Below, in pieces: positions 1 through 7,157 of a stretch of 64,000 nucleotides of DNA (positions within the stretch are counted from its first letter, which is position 1; each line of letters begins with the position of its first letter). The notes beneath the pieces are model-generated. The model did no database searches, was not told the origin of the DNA, and was given only the letters and a program-made list of their open reading frames with translations. The position numbers and the translations under genes are program-made. The DNA is from JBBDYH01 sp040901795 (GTDB lineage: Bacteria > Planctomycetota > Planctomycetia > Pirellulales > JALHPA01), in contig JBBDYH010000159.1 of the NCBI GenBank assembly GCA_040901795.1, forward strand, positions 1-64,000, written 5' to 3'.

Positions 1-56
1 CGGCCACGCTTCAATCGACCAATCGTCAAGCCCCTGTGCTAGCTACAAAGCCCTGC

Positions 57-80
57 CCTGAACCCTGAACCCCGAACCCT
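57..80. repeat. Dispersed direct-repeat motif (copy 1)
   Basis: A 24-base run built from CCTGAACC-type units (CCTGAACCCTGAACCCCGAA followed by CCCT). It lies 15 bases upstream of the acyltransferase start. The same 24 bases recur without a mismatch at 29569-29592, so this is a dispersed element rather than chance sequence. Function unknown. Confidence 0.8.
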
Positions 81-95
81 TCCTTACCGTACCCG

Positions 96-884
96 ATGCG
101 CCTGTTCTTAGGAATCTCGCTCGCCGTGCTGCTGTCGCTGGTCGTAATGGCCGGCGCGGTGATCGTGCGGTTCATGTGGCGGTACAGCTTGCCGTTCTCG
201 AAAGCATTGCTCTATTTCCTCAATGTCACACTCACTCGGTTCTTGTGGCGGACGACGGTCGAAGGATCGATTGAGCTGACACCGGGAATGGGAGCGGTGA
301 TCATCTCGAACCATCGCAGCTCGATCGATACGCTGTTTTTGCAACAACTGATTCCGCGCGCGATCCACTACCTGATCGCACGCGAGTTTGTCGAGCGGCG
401 GTTCATCGGCTGGCCGCTCCGCGTCGCCGGCGCGATCCCCGTCAACCGCGGCGGCATCGACACCGCAGCCACCAAGCAGGCCATTCGGCTGGCTCAAGCG
501 GGCGAGATGATCGGCATCTTTCCCGAGGGGCGAATCAACACCACCCACGAGTTTATGCTCCCCGGCCGGCGGGGGGCGGCGCTGATCGCGCTGCGGGCCC
601 GCGTGCCGGTCATTCCGTGTTACGTCGAGGGGAGTCCATACGGCGGACACATCCTGCGGCCATTCATCACACCGGCGCGAGTCACGGTGCGGATTGGCAA
701 GCCGATCGACGTTACAGAATACATCGGCCGCGAGGATGAAGACGGCGTGCTCGAAGAGATGACGCTGCGGTTCCTGCGCGAGATCGCGCGGCTAGCCGGC
801 CAGGAGAACTTCGAGCCGCGGACCGCGGGCCGGCGATGGAAGACGGAGGAAGGGGATGAGGTAGTGACGAATGGGGAGGAGTGA
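96..884 (+). CDS. plsC: 1-acyl-sn-glycerol-3-phosphate acyltransferase (PlsC family)
   Basis: A 262-residue membrane acyltransferase that should transfer an acyl chain to the sn-2 position of lysophosphatidic acid in the inner membrane, the second acylation step of phospholipid synthesis. One hydrophobic segment spans about residues 4-27. The catalytic HX4D motif is HRSSID at residues 73-78, and the glycerophosphate-binding motif FPEGR is at 142-146. Length is normal for the family. The ATG used is the first available and precedes the transmembrane segment. It is convergent with the pncB-like gene. The tail after about residue 240 is acidic and looks unconserved. Lysolipid or ornithine-lipid acyltransferases share these motifs, so the exact substrate is inferred. 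Confidence 0.88.
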   Translation: MRLFLGISLAVLLSLVVMAGAVIVRFMWRYSLPFSKALLYFLNVTLTRFLWRTTVEGSIELTPGMGAVIISNHRSSIDTLFLQQLIPRAIHYLIAREFVERRFIGWPLRVAGAIPVNRGGIDTAATKQAIRLAQAGEMIGIFPEGRINTTHEFMLPGRRGAALIALRARVPVIPCYVEGSPYGGHILRPFITPARVTVRIGKPIDVTEYIGREDEDGVLEEMTLRFLREIARLAGQENFEPRTAGRRWKTEEGDEVVTNGEE

Positions 885-885
885 A

Positions 886-920
886 GGCTTCAGGCTTCAG
901 GCTTCAGGCGTCAGGCGTCA
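886..920. repeat. GGCTTCA/GGCGTCA short tandem repeat
   Basis: About five 7-base units (GGCTTCA three times, then GGCGTCA twice) fill the gap between two convergent genes. The repeat runs over the stop codon at 904-906 and encodes the last residues of the minus-strand phosphoribosyltransferase. Confidence 0.75.
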
Positions 921-2280
921 ACTGAGCTTGCAGTGCACGGCGCATGGCCTGGAGGTCGCGCTGAAGTTCATCGCTGAAAGCGACGGGATAGGGCGTCTCG
1001 GCCGGCTCCAAGCGCCGCAAGGCCGCGGGCAGTCGCTCGGTCAGCTCGCGGCGGGCGTACTTGCGAGCGTCCTCCAGCGTGACACGACCGGCAGCCAGGC
1101 GCTCGCCCGCGCGCATCACCGGCTGTAAGAGCGGCTCGCCTTGCAATTCCTCATCGTGCCGGCCGATCACGTCGCGCAGCATCCGGCCGCCCTCGACAAT
1201 GCGGAAGACTTGTTTGCGGCCTGGGTAGAGTACTTTGTGTGATGACAGTTTGAGCCGGGCGTGCCCGGCGTACTCGACCAGCTTGTAGGCCATGTCGAGA
1301 CGTGGCGCGCCGTCGGCCACGGCCAGCTTCGTGCCAACTCCGAAGCCGTCGATCGGAGCGCCGTCGGCAAGCATTCGAGCGATCACGTACTCATCCAGCT
1401 CGCTGGAGGCAAAGATCGTGACGGTGTCCAGCCCGGCCGCGTCGAGCATCTGCCGCGTTTGCACGGCGAGCTGGCGCAAGTCGCCCGAGTCAAGCCGAAC
1501 GGCGCGGACGTTGAACCGCTCGCCGAGCCGGCGGCTCAGGTCGATCACCTTTCGCACTCCCTCGAGCGTATCGTACGTGTCGACCAGCAGCGTCGTCTGG
1601 GGATACAAGCGCGCGAAAGACTCGAACGCTTCGGCTTCGTCGTCATGCGCCTGGATGTAGCTGTGCGCCATCGTGCCAAAGACCGGAACGCCGTATAGCT
1701 TGCCCGCAAGCACCAGCGACGTGCCCGCAGCGCCGGCGAGATAGCTGGTGCGAGCGACCTTCAGGGCGGCGTCGACGCCGTGGGCGCGGCGAGATCCAAA
1801 ATCGACCACGGTTCGGCCCGCAGCCGCCGCCACGACACGGGCAGCTTTTGATGCGGCCACGGTCTGAAAGTGGATCTGATTGAGCACCAGCGTTTCGACA
1901 AGCTGTGCCTCGAGCACCGGCGCGACGATCTGAACCAGCGGCTCGTTGGCGAAGACCACCGTGCCTTCGGGGACCGCGTACACGTCGCCGGTGAAGCGCA
2001 GGCCGCGAAGCCGGTCGAGGAACTCGGGCGAGAACATGCCCAGGCCCCGCAAATAGCTCACGTCATCGTCGGTGAACCGCAGCCCTTCGAGGTAGGTCAG
2101 AACGTCATCGAGGCCGGCGGCGACGAGGTAGTTTCGCTCCTGCGGCATCCGGCGGAAGAACAGCTCGAACACCGCCGGCTGATCCAGGCGTTCGGCGTCG
2201 TACGCCTGGGCCATAGTCAGCTCGTAGAGATCCGTGAACAGTGCTGACCGGAGCGGGTTGTCGTGCGGCGTCTGGACCAT
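904..2280 (-). CDS. pncB: Nicotinate phosphoribosyltransferase
   Basis: A 458-residue cytosolic enzyme that converts nicotinate and PRPP (with ATP) to nicotinate mononucleotide, the entry step of the Preiss-Handler NAD pathway. The N-terminus NPLRSALFTDLYELTMAQAY is the family signature. LLVDTYDTLEGVRK, GFGVGTKLAVADGAPRLD and the SSHKVLYPGRKQVF block match the phosphate- and ribose-binding regions. Length is typical. It follows the nicotinamidase gene on the same strand, so nicotinamide would be deamidated and its product used directly. The ATG at 2280 sits just before the conserved N-terminus. Its stop codon and last residues lie in the short tandem repeat downstream. Its first 176 bases overlap the 3' end of the nicotinamidase frame. 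Confidence 0.95.
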   Translation of the reverse strand: MVQTPHDNPLRSALFTDLYELTMAQAYDAERLDQPAVFELFFRRMPQERNYLVAAGLDDVLTYLEGLRFTDDDVSYLRGLGMFSPEFLDRLRGLRFTGDVYAVPEGTVVFANEPLVQIVAPVLEAQLVETLVLNQIHFQTVAASKAARVVAAAAGRTVVDFGSRRAHGVDAALKVARTSYLAGAAGTSLVLAGKLYGVPVFGTMAHSYIQAHDDEAEAFESFARLYPQTTLLVDTYDTLEGVRKVIDLSRRLGERFNVRAVRLDSGDLRQLAVQTRQMLDAAGLDTVTIFASSELDEYVIARMLADGAPIDGFGVGTKLAVADGAPRLDMAYKLVEYAGHARLKLSSHKVLYPGRKQVFRIVEGGRMLRDVIGRHDEELQGEPLLQPVMRAGERLAAGRVTLEDARKYARRELTERLPAALRRLEPAETPYPVAFSDELQRDLQAMRRALQAQLTPDA

Positions 2281-2890
2281 CGTCGCCTCCCTCTTCGATC
2301 AGGCAGCCGGCCGTTTGCATCTCGCGGAGGGCGCGCTGTCCATCGCTTTCACCGACATTGACGGCGCGCGTCCCCGCCTTAATCAGATGCACTTCGAAGC
2401 CCGCTTTCAAGGCGTCGAGCACCGTGGCGCGAACGCAGACATCGAGCGCCAGGCCGCCAACCCAGACGCGATGTACGCCGCGCCGCTTCAAATTGCGGCC
2501 GAGTCTTGTGCCATCGAAGGCCGAGTAACTGTCGCGATCGGGATCGGTCCCCTTGCTGACCACGCTGGTTCGCGCGGGGAGTTTTAAATCGGGATGAAGC
2601 TCGGCGCCGGGAGTGTTTTGCACGCAATGGACCGGCCACGGGCCGCCGCGCGGACGAAAGCTGACGTGGTCGGGCGGATGCCAATCGCGCGAGGCGACGA
2701 TCTTCGCTCGGGCTTTTTTGGCCGCCTCGATCCAGCGATTGAGCACCGGCACGATCTCGTCGCCTTCGTTCACCGGCAGTGCCCCGCCGGGACAAAAGTC
2801 GTTCTGCACATCGACGAGGATCAGCGCATCGCCCGGGCGAAGTTCCGGCGGATTCGCAGTTGATTCGCGGCTCGTCGCGCGTCCGTTCAT
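2105..2890 (-). CDS. pncA: Nicotinamidase (isochorismatase-like hydrolase)
   Basis: A cysteine hydrolase that deamidates nicotinamide to nicotinate. The catalytic triad is visible as Asp27 (VDVQNDF), Lys113 (VVSKGTDPD) and Cys152 (GGLALDVCVRA). DWHPPDH at 69-75 supplies metal ligands. The family-typical body ends near residue 203, which is where pncB starts. The frame then stays open for another 58 or so Gly/Arg-rich residues read out of frame through pncB, giving 261 residues. That tail is either a real extension or the result of a lost stop codon. The start overlaps the stop of the upstream small gene by four bases (ATGA), so translation is probably coupled across a three-gene operon. Confidence 0.9.
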   Translation of the reverse strand: MNGRATSRESTANPPELRPGDALILVDVQNDFCPGGALPVNEGDEIVPVLNRWIEAAKKARAKIVASRDWHPPDHVSFRPRGGPWPVHCVQNTPGAELHPDLKLPARTSVVSKGTDPDRDSYSAFDGTRLGRNLKRRGVHRVWVGGLALDVCVRATVLDALKAGFEVHLIKAGTRAVNVGESDGQRALREMQTAGCLIEEGGDDGPDAARQPAPVSTVHGSLRADYGPGVRRRTPGSAGGVRAVLPPDAAGAKLPRRRRPR

Positions 2891-3159
2891 CGGCCTTTAC
2901 CGGTTAAGCGCTCCTGCGAACTGATCTCCGACGGGCCGGTTTCGTCATATCCAGGGTGACCCTCGGTTACGTAGGGGTCAACCCTGACTTCGCCTCGGAT
3001 GACGCCAGTATGATCCGTGCGGCCTTGTCCACCGCCAGGGCGGCCGCTATCGGCCGCTGCGGTACCCTTGGAAACGGCTATCGGCTTCAGTGCCCGCGAT
3101 GGCTTGCTCGCTTCTTTTGTTTCGGTTCGGGGCTGTTTGTGAGTCTTTCTTTGAGCCAT
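2887..3159 (-). CDS. Small hydrophilic protein upstream of nicotinamidase
   Basis: A 90-residue basic, Lys/Gly/Pro-rich protein that I cannot assign to a family. It begins MAQRKTHKQPRTETKEAS, has a Gly-rich middle (SGRPGGGQGRTDH) and an acidic segment with YVTEGHPGYDETGPSEIS. It has no membrane segment and no cysteine. It is likely a real gene because its TGA overlaps the nicotinamidase ATG by four bases, the pattern expected of a coupled operon. Composition suggests a disordered protein. A role in NAD salvage is only inferred from position. Confidence 0.55.
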   Translation of the reverse strand: MAQRKTHKQPRTETKEASKPSRALKPIAVSKGTAAADSGRPGGGQGRTDHTGVIRGEVRVDPYVTEGHPGYDETGPSEISSQERLTGKGR

Positions 3160-3278
3160 GGCTCCACCTCCGAAATGAAGGAATTACCGTCGTTTCACTT
3201 CGACCAGCGGAGCAAAGCGCGCACCAGTGCAGGTGCGCTTGACGGAATACGACGATGTTTGGAGCGACTGCGCTCGCT

Positions 3279-4139
3279 TTAGCCCCGGTACGTCATGACG
3301 CGGCCCCACGTGCTCTGTGTTCCCCAGACTCCTGAGCGTAGACACTCCAACTGCACAATCTGACTGTGGTCCACGAACAGGTTTACGTCGGGCCCATAGT
3401 TTTTCACGTACCAGGTGAACACTTCGGGATCGGCTGCCTCGAACATTACGCGCTCCAGCCCCAGCGCATCGGCGAACTGAGCGACGGCATCGGTGCGCCA
3501 GGGCGAGACGTTTTCGGTGATCCCTTCCGACTCGATCATCACCATGAAAGCGCCCGCTTCCAGAAAACGGCGCGCCTGGGCAATGGCCCACCGCGGGTCG
3601 CGCGTGCCCTCGGCCTGTAACTCTGCTGCCGGACTTCCGCCGCCGGCGCCAAACTGAATGCCGACTTCCGGTTTCGCTTTCAATCCGGCTTTCAACACGC
3701 GCTCGACGAGCCGCAGTTGGTCGTCGAGGGGAATAATGATAAAGCCGCTTGAGACCTCGACGATGTCGAAGCCCAGCTCCTTGCACTCGTCGATGTACCG
3801 CTCGACCGCACCCGCGCCTTGCCGGATCGCGTATTCGATGAACCCGCCTGTAGAGACGAGAACGCTATGGGCATGACACAATTCGACGAGTTCCCGAACG
3901 GCGGCCTTCGGCATGAGACGAAACGAGCCGCCGGGGAACTTAAGCAGATCCACGTACGCGCCCATCGTCTCCAGAATGTCCTGTAGATAGCGCTTACCCA
4001 TCGGCGTGTAGTAGGGTCCACGAATCTCCGTAAGTCCGCGCGTACGTGGCTTGGCGCAGCGTTTGTTTACCGTCAGAAAGGCAAAAGCGCGATCGTCGGT
4101 TGCTGAGTACGATTGATCAGCCACTTGAAGCGTCCTCAT
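3279..4139 (-). CDS. ComA-family phosphosulfolactate synthase homologue
   Basis: A 286-residue TIM-barrel protein of the ComA family. In methanogens ComA adds sulfite to phosphoenolpyruvate to make phosphosulfolactate, the first step of coenzyme M synthesis. Bacterial and plant homologues (YitD, HSA32) exist with less certain roles. Family-like segments are RGLTEIRGPYY, DLLKFPGGSFRLMP, FDIVEVSSGFIIIPLDD, FMVMIESEGITENVSPWRTD and FEAADPEVFTWYVKNYGPDVN. The length fits. No other coenzyme M genes are nearby, so the true product is unknown. Its start overlaps the divergent CapA-like gene by up to 27 bases if the most upstream CapA start is used, so the two share a very compact promoter region. 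Confidence 0.8.
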   Translation of the reverse strand: MRTLQVADQSYSATDDRAFAFLTVNKRCAKPRTRGLTEIRGPYYTPMGKRYLQDILETMGAYVDLLKFPGGSFRLMPKAAVRELVELCHAHSVLVSTGGFIEYAIRQGAGAVERYIDECKELGFDIVEVSSGFIIIPLDDQLRLVERVLKAGLKAKPEVGIQFGAGGGSPAAELQAEGTRDPRWAIAQARRFLEAGAFMVMIESEGITENVSPWRTDAVAQFADALGLERVMFEAADPEVFTWYVKNYGPDVNLFVDHSQIVQLECLRSGVWGTQSTWGRVMTYRG

Positions 4140-5333
4140 CTCATCTCCACGCGAGTGGACGCAAACGGTATGCCAATGGCGCTACCCGCAGAAAATGCAG
4201 TCAAAGCCGACGTGCCCGCGGACGACGACACAATCACGCTGTTTCTCTGCGGCGACATGATGACGGGCCGGGGCATCGACCAGATTCTTGCACACCCGTG
4301 CGATCCAACGCTGTACGAGCCGTGCGTCAAGGACGCGCGCTGCTACATGGATCTGGCGCAGGAAGCCCATGGACCAATTCCCTATCCGGTGGCTGACGAC
4401 TACATCTGGGGAGACGCGCTCGATGAGTGGCGGCGCGCAGCGCCCGACGCGCGGATCGTCAACTTGGAGACTGCCGTCACCACCAGTGATCGCCACTGGA
4501 AAGGCAAGGACATCCACTACCGCATGTCGCCGCAGAATGCTGGCTGCCTGAAGGCCGCACAGATCGACTGCTGCGCGCTAGCAAACAATCATGTTCTCGA
4601 CTGGGGATATGCCGGGCTTGTGGAAACGCTCGAATCCCTGCAGCAGGCCGGCCTGCAAACTCCCGGCGCGGGCCGGAATCAGGCCGAAGCGGAGGCGCCG
4701 GCGATTATGCGGGCCGGTGCGAAAGGCCGCGTATTGGTGTTTTCGTTCGGCTCGGAGACGAGCGGGATACCGCTGGCCTGGTCCGCCGGAGAAGATCGCC
4801 CCGGCGTCAATCTGCTGTCCGATTTTTCAACGGCCACGGTGGAGCAAATCGCCAAGACTATTGCTCACGACCGACGCGAACGCGACGTTGTCGTGGCGTC
4901 GATCCATTGGGGGGGCAACTGGGGGTACGCGGTGTCGTCCGAGCAGCAGCAGTTCGCGCACGACGTCATCGACAGCGCGGGCGTGGACCTGGTCCACGGC
5001 CATTCGTCGCATCACGTCAAAGGGATCGAGGTTTATCGTGAGCGGCTGATCCTGTATGGCTGCGGCGACTTCCTCACCGACTACGAAGGCATCCCCGGAT
5101 ACGAAATGTTTCGCGGCGACCTGGCGCTGATGTACTTTGCGAGCTTCGCCGCCTCGTCGGGGCGATTGGTTGCGCTCAACTTGGTTCCGGTCCAAATCCA
5201 CAAGATGCGCCTCCGCCGCACTAGCGCGGCCGATGCCGTCGTTGTCTTGACCGTATTGAATCGCGAAGGGAAGCGCCTAGGCACGCGCGCCTCGATGCGG
5301 GAGGACGGCTTGCTGTCGCTCGAACCTCTGTAG
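4113..5333 (+). CDS. CapA-family (PGA_cap) metallophosphoesterase-like protein
   Basis: A protein of the CapA/poly-gamma-glutamate synthesis family with a calcineurin-like fold. Motifs in order: LCGDMMTGRGIDQIL, ARIVNLETAVT, CCALANNHVLDWGYAGL, VVASIHWGGNWGY, VDLVHGHSSHHVKGIEVY and LILYGCGDFLTDYEG. The last three are the conserved metal-site blocks of the family. No signal peptide is evident, so it may be cytoplasmic. The first ATG (4113) overlaps the ComA-like start by 27 bases. An in-frame ATG at 4170 would leave a 30-base gap and may be the real start. Its TAG lies inside the 5330-5420 inverted repeat. Capsule linkage is the family annotation; in this context the substrate is unknown. Confidence 0.82.
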   Translation: MISHLKRPHLISTRVDANGMPMALPAENAVKADVPADDDTITLFLCGDMMTGRGIDQILAHPCDPTLYEPCVKDARCYMDLAQEAHGPIPYPVADDYIWGDALDEWRRAAPDARIVNLETAVTTSDRHWKGKDIHYRMSPQNAGCLKAAQIDCCALANNHVLDWGYAGLVETLESLQQAGLQTPGAGRNQAEAEAPAIMRAGAKGRVLVFSFGSETSGIPLAWSAGEDRPGVNLLSDFSTATVEQIAKTIAHDRRERDVVVASIHWGGNWGYAVSSEQQQFAHDVIDSAGVDLVHGHSSHHVKGIEVYRERLILYGCGDFLTDYEGIPGYEMFRGDLALMYFASFAASSGRLVALNLVPVQIHKMRLRRTSAADAVVVLTVLNREGKRLGTRASMREDGLLSLEPL

Positions 5334-5420
5334 GGAACGGCCTCTGTGCCATTCCGTTGAGCGAGTTGACGTAGCTACGTCGCTCAGCGCTTCCGGAACG
5401 CCACGCAGCGCGTTCCCTAC
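5330..5420. repeat. Large inverted repeat between convergent genes
   Basis: Outer arms GTAGGGAACG (5330-5339) and CGTTCCCTAC (5411-5420) are perfect complements. The centre is a perfect 14-base palindrome, GACGTAGCTACGTC (5368-5381), flanked by TGAGC/GCTCA. The element fills the gap between convergent genes and provides the TAG stop of the CapA-like gene. It could act as a two-way terminator, but the layered palindromes look like a dispersed REP-type element. Confidence 0.75.
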
Positions 5421-5421
5421 A

Positions 5422-5859
5422 TTACGGCGAGGCGGCGCCGGCCGGCGTCTCGCGCTCAAGTAATGCGCCGATCGCGGCGAACTCGTCGCACAACAGCATC
5501 AAGACATCGTCAAGCGTGACGATCCCCACCAATTCATCCGCCTCGTTCACCACGGGCATCCGTCGAAAGGCGCCTCCGCGCATCATCGACAAAGCCATCT
5601 CGATGGTCGTCTCCTCTCCGGCGGTCTTCGGACCGGGCGTCATCACTTCCTGGACTTTTGTCGCCAAGGGATCCCGTCCGACCGCCACGACGCGCGTCGT
5701 GACGTCCCGGTCGGTAATGATGCCGATCGGCTGCCGAGCGTCGTTCAGCACCACGAGTGCGCCAACCGTTCGGTCGCGCATCCGTTCGGCCGCACGAAAC
5801 ACGCTCTCCTCGGGCGCCGCAAAGTCGACTTCCCGCTGGCAAATTCTTCCGACGGACAT
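5422..5859 (-). CDS. Tandem CBS-domain protein
   Basis: A stand-alone pair of CBS domains of 145 residues, a module that binds adenosyl ligands and acts as an energy or nucleotide sensor. Domain one includes ESVFRAAERMRDRTVGALVV and GIITDRDVTTRVV; domain two includes TIEMALSMMRGGAFRRMPVV and LVGIVTLDDVLMLL. I use the ATG at 5859 because a strong AAAGGAG lies seven bases before it. An earlier in-frame ATG at 5889 would remove that site from the leader and adds only non-conserved residues. It is divergent from the PRPP synthetase-like gene. The regulated target is unknown. Confidence 0.85.
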   Translation of the reverse strand: MSVGRICQREVDFAAPEESVFRAAERMRDRTVGALVVLNDARQPIGIITDRDVTTRVVAVGRDPLATKVQEVMTPGPKTAGEETTIEMALSMMRGGAFRRMPVVNEADELVGIVTLDDVLMLLCDEFAAIGALLERETPAGAASP

Positions 5860-6062
5860 CGCTGAGCTCCTTTCGCTGGTTCTGGGCACCGGTTCGTTTT
5901 AGATGTTGCGAACCGCATGCCAATGCTCCTCTGCGCCCTACTGTTTTGGCGAAGATAATCCGGATCTCCGCCGCGGGTAAGAGAGCGTCGTGGCACGAGG
6001 AATGCTCGCCTGTCCAACGACGTTTTCCACAACACCAACTAGGGGAGTGCGGTCTCACCGCT

Positions 6063-6974
6063 ATGTTACGAGAACGGCCTATTGTGGTGATTGCCGGCAA
6101 CTCGCAGCGGCCACTGGGCGAAAAAATCGCCGCGACTTTGAACCTCCCGTTCGAGCTGGCAAACATCGGCTCATTCGCCGATGGAGAAACGCGAGTTGGT
6201 GTCGGCGGCGAGATCAAGAACGCCACCGTGATCTTGATCCAGTCCACCGGACCTCCCGTGAATGACAATTTGCTCGTGCTCGCGCTGTTAGCCGATGCAT
6301 CGCGGGCCGCAGGGGTGCGGCGCGTCATCGCAGTAACACCTTATCTGGGATATTGCCGTCAAGATCAGCGCAGCTCCCGCGGTGATCCGCGATCCGCCCA
6401 AGTCGTCGCCAAGCTGCTCGGGGCGGTGGGAGTGGACCATCTGGTTACCATCGACCTGCACAGTCCGCCGTTGGAGAGCGCCTTCCCGATGCCCGTCACG
6501 AACGTGCCGGCGGTCGACGTCTTTCGAACGCAGTTGGAACGTTCGTCGCAGAATCTCGTTGTCGTCTCGCCCGATGCCGGCGGCATCAAGCGTGCCCAAC
6601 AGTTTGCCACGGCCTTACAAACTCGCCTGGCCGTGGTGACCAAACGTCGCATCGCGGTCGATCAGCCGGTCGCCGAAGAAGTGTTGGGCGACGTCCACGG
6701 CTCTGCATGTTTGATCGTTGATGATATGGCAAGCACCGGTCGAACGATGGTCGGCGCCGCGGACGCGCTGCTCAAGGCTGGCGGTCAAAGCATAGACGCC
6801 ATATTTACGCACGCCGTAATGGCGCCCGGAACGATGCAGCGATTGTTGGAGTCGCCAATCCGGCGGCTTGTGACCTCGGATTCGCTTCCCGAAGTGACGC
6901 CGCATGAGCGCCTGCGCGTCGAACCGGTCGGCCCCGTCGTCGCGAAAGTTCTGCAGGAAATCGTCGAACGTTAA
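6063..6974 (+). CDS. Ribose-phosphate pyrophosphokinase-like protein
   Basis: A 303-residue PRPP synthetase family member (ribose 5-phosphate + ATP to PRPP + AMP), supplying nucleotide and NAD synthesis. Family features are GNSQRPLGEKIAATL, the FADGE motif, TPYLGYCRQDQRS, the metal-site region TIDLHSP, VVVSPDAGGIKRAQQFA, and the PRPP loop VDDMASTGRTM. Several positions differ from the canonical enzyme: DLHSPPLESAF replaces DLHAxQIQGFF, and the PRPP loop is DDMASTGRT. It is about a dozen residues shorter than usual, so it may be a divergent or PRPP-synthetase-associated paralogue. The frame is open for 102 codons upstream, but homology starts at MLRERPIVVIAG, hence the ATG at 6063. Confidence 0.82.
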   Translation: MLRERPIVVIAGNSQRPLGEKIAATLNLPFELANIGSFADGETRVGVGGEIKNATVILIQSTGPPVNDNLLVLALLADASRAAGVRRVIAVTPYLGYCRQDQRSSRGDPRSAQVVAKLLGAVGVDHLVTIDLHSPPLESAFPMPVTNVPAVDVFRTQLERSSQNLVVVSPDAGGIKRAQQFATALQTRLAVVTKRRIAVDQPVAEEVLGDVHGSACLIVDDMASTGRTMVGAADALLKAGGQSIDAIFTHAVMAPGTMQRLLESPIRRLVTSDSLPEVTPHERLRVEPVGPVVAKVLQEIVER

Positions 6975-6996
6975 GCAGGTTGGCAAACTAAGTTAT

Positions 6997-7044
6997 AGGG
7001 CGGATTGCTAATCCGCCCTGAACGGACGGATTGGCAATTCGTCC
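6997..7044. repeat. Two adjacent hairpins (GGCGGATT / GGACGGATT type)
   Basis: A perfect 10-base stem, AGGGCGGATT with AATCCGCCCT around a 3-base loop (6997-7019), is followed after four bases by a related hairpin GGACGGATT/AATTCGTCC (7024-7044). They sit 23 bases after the PRPP synthetase-like stop and upstream of the NfeD-like gene. They may serve as terminator but belong to the short dispersed palindrome class seen throughout the window. Confidence 0.75.
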
Positions 7045-7157
7045 TACCGCCTAAGTTCTTCTTTGGAAGGCCATTCGGGGCGCGAACGGCCCGTCGTTTG
7101 CACAGTATTCCCCCCTTGGCTCCCGGCACGATAGCAGTCTGGAGCCATGCAAATCTG

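Noticed and set aside
5757..6062. N-terminal extension of the PRPP synthetase-like frame
   Set aside because: It overlaps the divergent CBS gene and lacks family residues, which begin at 6063.
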